From: Peptoniphilaceae bacterium
GTDB lineage: Bacteria; Bacillota; Clostridia; Tissierellales; Peptoniphilaceae
Length of the DNA stretch: 64,000 nt
Direction of reading: 5' to 3'
Assembly (NCBI GenBank): GCA_910589545.1
Contig: CAJUSY010000012.1
Location: 62,001 to 126,000 of the forward strand
The notes beneath the pieces were generated by a model that did no database searches, was not told the DNA's origin, and worked only from the letters and a program-made list of their open reading frames with translations. The stretch's first letter is position 1; each line of letters begins with the position of its first letter. Made by a program: the position numbers and the translations under genes. Of this stretch, positions 7,242-15,230 are shown piece by piece.

Positions 7242-9855
7242 ACCAATTATCTGCACTGTTAACATCAATCTTCATATCGACTTTCAAATCGACAGCATGT
7301 GTCATAACATCTTCCATGATTTCTAAAACTTTTTCTCTTTCATTTGTTGGACAATCCACAATAAGCTCATCGTGAACTTGTAGTATTAGCTTAGCTTTCA
7401 AGTTTTCTTCGTTCAATCTCTTGTAGAATTTCACCATCGCAACCTTTATAATGTCAGCTGCAGAACCTTGAATAGGAGTGTTAAGCGCAACACGTTCTCC
7501 AAAACTTCTGACATTGTAGTTTTTTGATTTTAGTTCTGGAATGTATCTTCTTCTATTCATAATAGTTTCGACATAGCCTTTTTCCTTGCCAATTGCAACT
7601 ATATCTTCCATGTATTGCTTGATACCTTGGTAAGTATCCAAATAATTTTCGATATATTCCTTAGCTTCTTTTCTAGTTATGTGCAAATCTTTACTCAAAG
7701 AATAATCTCCAATTCCGTAAACAATACCGAAGTTTACAGCCTTTGCATTGGACCTTTGAAGTGGTGACACCTTATCAAAATCAACCTTGAACACTTCACT
7801 GGCAGTTTTCCTGTGAATGTCTGCACCGTTTTTAAATGCATCAAGCATAACTTCATCGTTTGCCAAATCAGCCAACACACGCAATTCTATTTGTGAATAA
7901 TCTGCATCCAACAGTACGCTGTCTTTGCTTGGAACGAATGCTTTTCTAATTAGTCTTCCTTCATCTGTCTTTATAGGAATGTTTTGTAAATTAGGATTAG
8001 TCGAACTAATTCTTCCGGTTTGAGCGATAGTTTGTTGGAAAGTCGTGTGAATTTTGCCATCTTCTTTGATTAAATCCACCATTCCGTCGATATATGTTGT
8101 TTTGAGCTTCGCAATGGTTCTGTATCTTAAAATGTAGTCGATAATCTCGTGTCTACCACTTAAAGCCTCCAAAACCTCTTGGTCAGTCGATGGACCAGTT
8201 TTATTCTTCTTTATAACTGGAAGTTCCAAATCTTCAAACAACACTTCTGCCAATTGCTTTGATGAATTGATGTTTATTTTTTTTCCAATGAGTTCTTCAA
8301 CACTGTCTTCGATTGATTTTATCTCATCTTCGAAAAGTTCTCCCATCTCAACCAAAGTTTCTTTTTTGACACAAACGCCAGTAAATTCCATATCACACAA
8401 TACTTTTATTAGAGGAATTTCAACATCTCTGTAAAGGTGCATCATATTTTCTTGTTCTATTTCAGAAATCTTCTTGTACAATTCATTTGTATACATCATG
8501 TATTTTACAACATAATTGTCGATATCTACCTCATCAGATTCCAAAATAGTTTTCTTGGATCTGCCTTTTCCTGTGATATCTTCTAGCGATTTGAAATCAT
8601 AACCAATAACCTTAGGATCAGATCTTTCCATGCTGTAACTTGTCTTTGATGGGTCAAGCAAGTATTCGATTATAACGACATCATCATAATTGTAGGAAAT
8701 GTCGATTCCGTATCTCATCAAATGATAAATGCATGGTTTTATATCAAATGAAAGCTTGTTAATATCTTCTGATTCAAATTCTTCCTTGAATGTTTTTACC
8801 AGCTCAACATTTCTAGTAATGTAGACTTTATCTGTGTAAATCGCAAAAATCACTGGTTCATTATCCACATAATAATCATCGTTGAATAATGCAAAAGTAA
8901 ACTTTTTGTTTTCTTTAATAGAAGCTTTAATTGCATCTACATTTTCATCTAACTTTTCGAATTCGTATTTTTCGCTAGATTCTTCATTTGGAAGTTTTTT
9001 GATAAAACTATTGAACTCTAATTTTGTAAGAACTTCTATTAAGTGATTGTTGTCAGCTTCTTTTATGTTACAATCGTCAATTTCAAAACCAATCAAATCC
9101 TTAGGAACATCTGTATTGATAGTTCCAAGCTCTCTACTAAGATAAGCGATGTCTTCTCCATCAATTACTTTTTGTTTTGTTTTCTTGCCGGAAATTTCAT
9201 CGACATTTTCGTACAAGCCTTCAATGCTACCGTATTTTTGAATGTATTTAAGCGCAGTTTTTTCACCTACACCGTCAATCCCAGGAATATTGTCAGATTT
9301 ATCTCCCATCAAACCTTTCAAATCAATCATTTGCTTAGGAGTAAGTCCGTATTCTTCTTTTAGTGTATCGACATCGTAGATTTTCGTTTCAGTAATCCCT
9401 CTTTTCGTAAGAACTACCTTCGTGTTGTCATCTATAAGTTGAAGATAATCCTTATCTCCAGTCAACAAATACACATCGTAGTCTTTTGAAGATGCTTGTT
9501 TTGCCAAAGTTCCTGCAATATCATCTGCTTCGTAGCCTTTCAAATCAATGTATGAAACTCCCATCGCCCTCAACAAATCTTTTAGCATATCAAATTGAAC
9601 AATAAGTTCTTCCGGAGTTTCTTGACGATTACCTTTGTATTCTGAATATTTTTCGTGTCTGAAAGTAGGATCTTTTCTATCAAAACACACAACCACAAGC
9701 TCTGGATTTAGTTTATCCATAACAGAATAATACATATTCATAAAACCAAATACACCATTAGTGTGTATTCCGTCTTTTGTGGTTAAATCTCTGATAGCAT
9801 AAAACCCTCTGAATAAAAGCGATGAACCGTCAATAATTAAAGCTTTTTTTGACAT
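7228..9855 (-). CDS. polA: DNA polymerase I
   Basis: 875 residues. Residues 1-290 are the 5'-3' exonuclease/flap nuclease domain, with a clear DGSSLLFRGFYA and GYEADDIAGTLA. The middle domain has the position of the 3'-5' exonuclease but lacks its acidic metal ligands, so proofreading is probably absent, as in Bacillus-type Pol I. The polymerase domain has motif A (DADYSQIELRVLA), motif B (RSNAKAVNFGIVYG) and motif C (VHDELIVD). It works in repair and Okazaki fragment maturation. rpiB ends 2 bp before its start. Confidence 0.97.
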   Translation of the reverse strand: MSKKALIIDGSSLLFRGFYAIRDLTTKDGIHTNGVFGFMNMYYSVMDKLNPELVVVCFDRKDPTFRHEKYSEYKGNRQETPEELIVQFDMLKDLLRAMGVSYIDLKGYEADDIAGTLAKQASSKDYDVYLLTGDKDYLQLIDDNTKVVLTKRGITETKIYDVDTLKEEYGLTPKQMIDLKGLMGDKSDNIPGIDGVGEKTALKYIQKYGSIEGLYENVDEISGKKTKQKVIDGEDIAYLSRELGTINTDVPKDLIGFEIDDCNIKEADNNHLIEVLTKLEFNSFIKKLPNEESSEKYEFEKLDENVDAIKASIKENKKFTFALFNDDYYVDNEPVIFAIYTDKVYITRNVELVKTFKEEFESEDINKLSFDIKPCIYHLMRYGIDISYNYDDVVIIEYLLDPSKTSYSMERSDPKVIGYDFKSLEDITGKGRSKKTILESDEVDIDNYVVKYMMYTNELYKKISEIEQENMMHLYRDVEIPLIKVLCDMEFTGVCVKKETLVEMGELFEDEIKSIEDSVEELIGKKININSSKQLAEVLFEDLELPVIKKNKTGPSTDQEVLEALSGRHEIIDYILRYRTIAKLKTTYIDGMVDLIKEDGKIHTTFQQTIAQTGRISSTNPNLQNIPIKTDEGRLIRKAFVPSKDSVLLDADYSQIELRVLADLANDEVMLDAFKNGADIHRKTASEVFKVDFDKVSPLQRSNAKAVNFGIVYGIGDYSLSKDLHITRKEAKEYIENYLDTYQGIKQYMEDIVAIGKEKGYVETIMNRRRYIPELKSKNYNVRSFGERVALNTPIQGSAADIIKVAMVKFYKRLNEENLKAKLILQVHDELIVDCPTNEREKVLEIMEDVMTHAVDLKVDMKIDVNSADNWYDAK

Positions 9856-9856
9856 T

Positions 9857-10309
9857 TTATAATCCCTTGTTTTCTTTTTCGAAAGCCATTATTTTGTCAA
9901 CTCTTCTTTGGTGACGACCAGCTTCGAATTCATTTTCCAAGAAAGTTTTGATAATTAATTTGGCAACCTCGTCTCCAACAACACGCGCTCCTATGCAAAT
10001 CACATTTGCATTGTTGTGGTTTCTACACATTTTTGCACTGTAAACATCAGACACACAAGCTGCTCTGATTCCTTCGAACTTGTTCGCTGTCAAGCTCATG
10101 CCAATTCCAGTTCCACAAATCAAAATTCCCAAATCAGAATTTCCTTGTTGGATTTCTTCGCAAACTTTCTTTGCGTAATCTGGATAATCCACTGAATCGG
10201 CTGAATTTGTTCCCAAATCCACAACTTCATTTCCCAAACTTTTTATATATTCAACCATTGAATCTTTTAATTCAAATCCACCGTGATCTGCCGCTATTGC
10301 TATTTTCAT
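9857..10309 (-). CDS. rpiB: ribose-5-phosphate isomerase B
   Basis: 150 residues from the ATG at 10309, which has GGAGG 5 bases upstream; an upstream TTG at 10321 overlaps that RBS and is rejected. Family residues are at their usual positions: Asp8-His9, Cys65 in CGTGIGMS and His98 in CRNHNN. It interconverts ribose 5-phosphate and ribulose 5-phosphate. It heads the rpiB-polA-coaE-transglycosylase string. RpiB/LacAB are related, but this is a typical RpiB. Confidence 0.95.
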   Translation of the reverse strand: MKIAIAADHGGFELKDSMVEYIKSLGNEVVDLGTNSADSVDYPDYAKKVCEEIQQGNSDLGILICGTGIGMSLTANKFEGIRAACVSDVYSAKMCRNHNNANVICIGARVVGDEVAKLIIKTFLENEFEAGRHQRRVDKIMAFEKENKGL

Positions 10310-10337
10310 AAAAACCTCCAAATATTTTATTAATTAC

Positions 10338-10366
10338 ATTTTATAATATGTGCATGTATTTATCAA
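10338..10366 (-). promoter_or_regulatory. promoter for rpiB-polA-coaE
   Basis: Minus strand TTGATA (10366-10361) and TAAAAT (10343-10338) with a 17-base spacer, 28 bp upstream of the rpiB start. Confidence 0.5.
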
Positions 10367-10370
10367 TTAT

Positions 10371-10399
10371 TTGAAGAATTACACATTTTATGATAAAAT
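10371..10399 (+). promoter_or_regulatory. promoter for ssrA
   Basis: TTGAAG (10371-10376) and TAAAAT (10394-10399) with a 17-base spacer. The mature tmRNA 5' end lies 16 bases past the -10 hexamer. It is divergent from the rpiB promoter. Confidence 0.55.
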
Positions 10400-10415
10400 A
10401 TAGTTACAAAAATAT

Positions 10416-10777
10416 GGGGATGTCTTGGTTTCGACAGGGATATTGAAGTTTGAATAGCGAGTCGTTTTCGTCTACAAACGTAAAAAAAGGACAACTAAAT
10501 ATAAACGCTGAAGATAATAACTTCGCATTAGCTGCCTAATAACGGCGGCCGATTCAAAAACTAGAAAATCGTCCTGCGTTTTCTTTTTGAATCTCAACTA
10601 ATTAGCAGGAACATCTCGTATATTTTCCTCTGGTATATGAGATTATTTAAGAGGATATATCGATCATAGTTTTGTCAGTTAAATTTTAATCGACGAATAA
10701 AACTTAATTGACTGCACTCGGAGAAGTTCTTAGGGATATATTTTTGGACAGGAGTTCGATTCTCCTCATCTCCACCA
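10416..10777 (+). ncRNA. ssrA: transfer-messenger RNA (tmRNA)
   Basis: 362 bases. The 5' GGGGATG pairs with the 3' CATCTCC followed by ACCA, forming the tRNA-like acceptor. The 5' end continues into the conserved TTGGTTTCGACAGG. The tag frame reads KKGQLNINAEDNNFALAA and ends in tandem TAA TAA (first stop 10537-10539). The T-arm GGAGTTCGATTCTCC is near the 3' end. It rescues stalled ribosomes with SmpB, which is not in this window. The exact resume codon, one or two codons before the first Lys, cannot be fixed by eye. Confidence 0.97.
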
Positions 10778-10791
10778 TATAATTTTAGATT

Positions 10792-10839
10792 AGCTCATTT
10801 CAACTCAAAATGTTGATAAATGGGCTTTTTTTGTTTTTT
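10792..10839 (+). terminator. terminator of ssrA
   Basis: AGCTCATTT-CAAC pairs with GTTGATAAATGGGCT with a small bulge, followed by a long T-run. Confidence 0.8.
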
Positions 10840-10963
10840 AAACATCAGTATTTTTGCCTAAATATCTCAAGTTTTTTCAAAATTTTTCGGTGAAATTTTC
10901 GGTAAGAATTTTTATGCACTGATTTTATACAGTTTCTTGCATATTCAAGTCTTATTTTGAATA

Positions 10964-10990
10964 TAAAAAAAGAGAGTCGCTAAACTCTCT
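10964..10990 (-). terminator. terminator of the small membrane-protein gene
   Basis: On the minus strand, AGAGAGT and ACTCTCT form a stem with a 6-base loop, followed by seven T. It lies 28 bp after the stop of the 11019-11351 gene. Confidence 0.8.
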
Positions 10991-11018
10991 ATTTCTAAAA
11001 TTTAATACCAAAATTTTA

Positions 11019-11351
11019 TTATTTCAATTCATTAATTATTACCGTTGAGTTGTCTCCTGCAAACACGTTGTGTTTCAAATTAGTTTGCGTATCAATGTAT
11101 TCGATGCATTTGTCATCGTAAGTAAAATCGAATTTTCCTGATTTCTTGAAAATTTCTTTGCCTTCTGCGTTATATATGATGATTTCTCGGTTAATTCCAC
11201 CGCTGTACTCACTTTTTACATTTTTCTTAAATCTTTGAAATCCTGCAGATTTGAATACCAACGCACTACATGATGCTAAGAATACCAACACAACTATCAA
11301 AATAATCCAAATCTTCTTTTTTACATTTTTAGTTTTCTTTTCTTCTGTCAT
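11019..11351 (-). CDS. small secreted or membrane-anchored protein, unknown
   Basis: 110 residues from the ATG at 11351, preceded by GGAGAG at proper spacing; an ATG four codons earlier has no RBS. There is a Lys-rich N-terminus, then one hydrophobic segment containing LASC, which could be a lipobox, then a soluble domain of about 75 residues rich in Lys, Asp and aromatic residues. I do not recognise a family. It is monocistronic with its own terminator. It is either a lipoprotein or a single-pass protein. Confidence 0.6.
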   Translation of the reverse strand: MTEEKKTKNVKKKIWIILIVVLVFLASCSALVFKSAGFQRFKKNVKSEYSGGINREIIIYNAEGKEIFKKSGKFDFTYDDKCIEYIDTQTNLKHNVFAGDNSTVIINELK

Positions 11352-11499
11352 TTTTCTCTCCATTCTGCTAATTTTGGTTTTAAATATTATGAAACGCTTT
11401 TCAAATTATAAAAGTACGTTTAATATTATCGCTGTTATTTATTGCACTAAAATACTTTAATACTATGCGTTTTATTCGTTAAATATTTCGTTTTTTTGT

Positions 11500-11529
11500 T
11501 TGACTAAACGATTGCCATATTGATATAAT
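11500..11529 (+). promoter_or_regulatory. promoter for the alcohol dehydrogenase gene
   Basis: TTGACT (11500-11505) and TATAAT (11524-11529) with an 18-base spacer, about 58 bp before the start codon. Confidence 0.65.
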
Positions 11530-11586
11530 ATTATTATAGCAGAAACATATAAGTTTTTGTACAAATTACAAAAGGAGTGATTTATT

Positions 11587-12747
11587 ATGGCAAACGGAGT
11601 ACTTCATATTCCAGGTTTTATTCACTTTGGAGAAGGAGCTTTTTCAAAATTAAGTGAATTAAAAGGTAAGAAAGCAATCATAGTTACAGGCGGTAATTCT
11701 ATGAAGAAAAACGGTTTCGTAGACAGAGCTTGTGAAGAATTGAAGAAGGCTAATATGGAAGTGTGCGTTTTCGATGGCGTTGAAGAAAACCCATCAGTTA
11801 CAACTGTTGAAGCAGGCGCTAAGAAAATGCAAGAATTCCAACCAGATTGGATTGTAGCATTAGGTGGCGGTTCTGCAATGGACGCTGCAAAATGTATGTG
11901 GGCTTTTTATGAACATCCTGAATTAAAATTCGAAGACATTATCGAACCAGGCTCTCTTCCAGAACTTCGTAAAAAAGCAAAATTCGTTGGTATCCCATCA
12001 ACATCAGGTACTGCAAGTGAAATTACAGCATTCTCAGTAATCACTGACACAGAAAAACACATCAAATATCCATTGGTATCTGATCATATCGTTCCAGATA
12101 TCGCTATAGTAGATCCAGTTTTACCATCTAAAATGCCAAAATCTGTTACAGCAAACACAGGAATGGACGTTGTAGCACACGCAACTGAAGCATTGGTTTC
12201 TAATATAGCTAACGATTATACTGATGCACTTGCAATTCACGCATTGAAATTGGTATTTGAATATTTGCCAAAAGCTTGTGAAAATCCAGATGACATGGAA
12301 GCTCGTGAAAAAATGCATAATGCATCAACAATGGCAGGTATCGCATTCACATCAGCTTCACTTGGTTTAGTTCACTCATTAGCACACAAAATTGGTGGAG
12401 AATTTGGAATTACTCACGGACTTGCTAACGCAATTCTACTTCCATACATCACACAATTTAACAGAAAAGCTACTGACAAAGTTGATTGGATTGAAAAAGA
12501 ATTAAACGTTGAAGATTATCCTATCGCCGTTAGAGAATTAGCTAAAAAAGTTGGCATTCCACCAACATTGAAAGAAGTTGAAGAAAAATTCGGATTTAAC
12601 AAAGAAAAATTTGACGAAGTATTAGATGAAATGAGCAAGAACGCTTATGAAGATCCATGTACTTTGACAAACCCACGTGAATCAAATCCAGAAATAGTTA
12701 AAATGATATATACTCACGCTTACAACGGAGAAGATATAACAGAATAA
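11587..12747 (+). CDS. iron-containing alcohol dehydrogenase
   Basis: 386 residues, the usual length for the group III Fe-ADH family. It has the nucleotide-binding GGGSAMDAAK (about residue 97), the metal-ligand segment MDVVAHATEA with Asp and His, and the second ligand block GLVHSLAHKIGGEFGITHG with the remaining His residues. It probably reduces an aldehyde or ketone to an alcohol with NAD(P)H (butanol or propanediol dehydrogenase-like); the substrate cannot be told from sequence. AAAGGAG precedes the ATG. The hairpin at 12781-12828 just downstream could also end its transcript. Confidence 0.92.
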   Translation: MANGVLHIPGFIHFGEGAFSKLSELKGKKAIIVTGGNSMKKNGFVDRACEELKKANMEVCVFDGVEENPSVTTVEAGAKKMQEFQPDWIVALGGGSAMDAAKCMWAFYEHPELKFEDIIEPGSLPELRKKAKFVGIPSTSGTASEITAFSVITDTEKHIKYPLVSDHIVPDIAIVDPVLPSKMPKSVTANTGMDVVAHATEALVSNIANDYTDALAIHALKLVFEYLPKACENPDDMEAREKMHNASTMAGIAFTSASLGLVHSLAHKIGGEFGITHGLANAILLPYITQFNRKATDKVDWIEKELNVEDYPIAVRELAKKVGIPPTLKEVEEKFGFNKEKFDEVLDEMSKNAYEDPCTLTNPRESNPEIVKMIYTHAYNGEDITE

Positions 12748-12780
12748 ATTTAATAGCAAAATAATTTATGTAAAAAAATG

Positions 12781-12828
12781 AACTGACCTCAAAAGTTGGA
12801 CCTAAAAACTAACTTAAGGAGGTCAGTT
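12781..12828 (+). promoter_or_regulatory. hairpin hiding the IS3 transposase RBS
   Basis: AACTGACCTC (12781-12790) pairs perfectly with GAGGTCAGTT (12819-12828). The Shine-Dalgarno AAGGAGG of orfA lies inside the right arm. A transcript entering from outside the element would fold and mask the RBS, a known way for IS elements to limit transposase. The following T-run means it could also terminate adh transcription. Confidence 0.5.
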
Positions 12829-12832
12829 TTTC

Positions 12833-13626
12833 ATGGCAAAATATAGAACAGAATTTAAAGTAAAAGTAGCAAAAGAATATTTAAAATCTAGCATATCATA
12901 TAAATATTTATCAGAAAAATATTGCATACCTGATAAAGGTTTAATAATAAGATGGGTAAATGACTTTAGAGAAAAAGGCATAGAAGAACTAAAACTCAAA
13001 AAGAGAGGAAAACCTCCAAAAATGTTAAAGCCAACAAAGAAATCAAAAGATATCAAAAAAGATTCATCATAAAACTTAACTAATTTAGAAAATAATTCAT
13101 TAACACAGTCACAATTAAAATAAAAAATAAAGAAATTAGAAGAAAAAAACTATTGGCTTCAATTAGAAAATGACGCAATAAAAAAAAGATAGAATTGTCT
13201 CAAATGACAGATGCAGAAATAAGACAATTACTGAAGCAATCGGGATTTTAAGAAATAAATACAAATTAAAAGACTTGTTAAAATACTTTAATCTTCCAAA
13301 ATCAACATATATGTATTGGCAAAAACGCATAAATAGACCAAATAAAGTTATGGAAATAGAAAACAAAATACTCAAAATTAGAAAAGAAAATCCAAACTAT
13401 GGATACAGAAGAATAACTGCTATGTTAAAAAGATTAGGACTAAAAATAAACAAAAAGAAAGTACAAAGATTAGTTCAAAATCTAAAACTTCGAGTAAAAA
13501 ATTTTTTCAAGAAAATCAAGAAAATAATCATCCTACAAAGGACAAGTAGGAAAAATAGCAGACAACAAAATAAAAAGAAACTTTAAAGTAGAAAAACCAT
13601 ATACACAAATAACAACTGACACGGGT
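12833..13626 (+). pseudogene. IS3-family transposase orfA/orfB, decayed
   Basis: Residues 1-79 are an intact N-terminal helix-turn-helix (YKYLSEKYCIPDKGLIIRWV), ended by a stop at 13070. Later pieces are visible in other frames: an orfA leucine-zipper-like tail (KKLEEKNYWLQLENDAIKK), then orfB from 13275 (KENPNYGYRRITAMLKRLGL, the HTH_21 region) and finally PYTQITTD at the catalytic core. Several stops and frameshifts break it, and the catalytic DDE triad is missing. It is not functional. Confidence 0.85.
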
Positions 13627-13812
13627 AGGGTATGTTAAAAATTTTGTGTATCAGCTCCTCCTGATAGGTAGTGAACTGATATTTTTTTTAAAAACATACT
13701 TTTATTACTAAAATCTGAAAGTTCAGATATTTGTAACCTAATTTTGGCACAATTAAACTAAAAGGTCAAGATTTTTCAAAATCTACCTTTTTTATTATCT
13801 TTATGGCAAAAT

Positions 13813-15092
13813 TTAGATTCTGCCTTCAAAAAATATTGATAGCTGTGACAATATTTGATCCCATCCCCTTATTCTACTCGTCCATTTACTTGAAGCATCT
13901 ACCATCGCTAGATACAAGCTTTTTTGTAGGGCGTAGTAGCTTGGAAATATTGTTTTGTTTTTTGTTACTTTTCTAAGTTGTCTATTAAAATTTTCTATGC
14001 TATTTGTTGTATATATTAGTTTTCTTATTCCTTCTGGATATTTGAAATATGTTGATAATTCTGCCCAGTTATTTCTCCATGAATTTACACACATTGGGTA
14101 TTTTTTGCCCCATTTTTCTTCAAATATATCTAGGTTACTTAGTGCTAGTTCTTCTGTTGATGCTTTGTATACTGTTTTTAAGTCTTTCATTAGCTCTTTT
14201 ATATCTCTATATGATACGAATTTTGTTGAATTTCTTATTTGATGAATTACGCATTTCTGAATTTCTGTTTTTGGATATACACTTTCTATTGCTTGGCTAA
14301 ATCCTGATAAATTATCTGTTGAAACTATTAATATATCTTCTAATCCTCGTTCTTTTAATTGATTTAATACCAATAGCCAGTATTTACTTGATTCATTTTC
14401 TCCAACCCACATTCCAAGGATTTCTTTGTATCCTTCGGTATTGTATCCTAGTGCTATATATACTGCTTTTTTTACTACTATGTTATTTTCTCTTACATGA
14501 TAGTGTATTGCATCTAAAAATACAAATGGATATACTTTTTCTAGTGGCCTATTTTGCCATTCTTAAATAGTTGGTAGTATTTTATTTGTTATTTTGCTTA
14601 CCATGGATTCTGATATTCCAAATCCATAGATTTCTTTTATGTGTGTTGATATGTCTCTTGTTGTCAGGGCCTGCCCCAGCCAATAATATCCAACGAATGA
14701 AATGAGTTTATGATATTATTAGGCGAAGGTATTCCTTTTGCATACATAGATATTATTTGGTTTTCTATGTTTGATATGTCTTTTTGATATTTTTTCAATG
14801 CTTGTGGCTCAAAGGATCCTTCTCTGTCTCGTGGGATGTTTAGGTCTATGTTTCCGTATGATGATTTAACTGTTTTTTTACTTGAGCCATTTCTTGTGTT
14901 TAATGACAGTGGTTTTTCACCATATTCATAATCTAGATGTTCATCTAACTCTGCTTTTAACATTTGCTCCATTGTGTCGCCTAGAAGAGCTTTCAAAGCT
15001 TCTTGAAGATCTTGTACTGTTTCTGGTTGATACTCTTCGATTAACATCTTGGATATTTTGTTGAGTCTTGTTTCTGGTCTTTTTCTTTGCAT
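13813..15092 (-). pseudogene. IS256-family transposase, interrupted
   Basis: The full frame would be about 400 residues. The N-terminal part (from 15092) has the family opening and the block DYEYGEKP...NTRNGSSKKTV. The C-terminal part has the DDE residues: FLDAIHYHV, VSTDNLSGF and the Glu in TTNSIENFNR. Two lesions kill it. A 65-bp insertion at 14668-14732 sits between the Gly and Leu codons of YAKG/LTTRD. An in-frame TAA at 14563-14565 replaces one codon after LPTI. Outside these the frame is open. Confidence 0.88.
14668..14732. repeat. 65-bp palindromic insertion inside the transposase
   Basis: Removing exactly these 65 bases restores the transposase reading frame. The insert is hairpin-like: GCCAATAATATC (14679-14690) pairs with GATATTATTAGGC (14712-14724) with one or two mismatches. 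It carries no ORF. It looks like a miniature inserted element, but I cannot tell whether other copies exist. Confidence 0.55.
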
Positions 15093-15097
15093 TTTAA

Positions 15098-15130
15098 AAT
15101 CCTCCTGATTTCTATTATATCAGGAGGATT
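15098..15130 (-). promoter_or_regulatory. hairpin hiding the IS256 transposase RBS
   Basis: AATCCTCCTGAT and ATCAGGAGGATT form a perfect 12-bp stem with a 9-base loop. On the transposase strand the downstream arm contains AGGAGG, directly before the ATG at 15092. It has the same logic as the hairpin at the IS3 element. Confidence 0.5.
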
Positions 15131-15230
15131 CTATACACAAACTATTTCACAGTCTCTGGTAAGAGTTGATACGCAAATTATCTCACACTCTTTTAATCTT
15201 AAAAACTAAAACTTTTGTATTGCTATACTA

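Larger units (their letters stand above)
12779..13627 (+). mobile_element. IS3-family (IS150-like) element, truncated
   Basis: The left end TGAACTGACCTCAAAAGTTGG resembles the termini of IS150-group elements. It is followed by orfA and the start of orfB of an IS3-type transposase. The element stops at the first DDE aspartate of orfB (ITTD, about 13620), where the IS256-type element begins, and no right end is seen. The later insertion or a deletion removed the rest. Confidence 0.75.
13628..15156 (-). mobile_element. IS256-family element, decayed
   Basis: The transposase pseudogene is flanked by imperfect inverted ends. The left end (13628-13651) and the reverse complement of the right end (15133-15156) align over about 24 bases with shared GTGTAT, followed in both by CCTCCTGAT. 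The element is about 1.53 kb. Clear target-site duplications are not visible. A further degenerate end-like sequence (GATACGCAAATTATCTCACA, from 15169) lies just outside the right end, suggesting nested or successive insertions. Confidence 0.75.
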
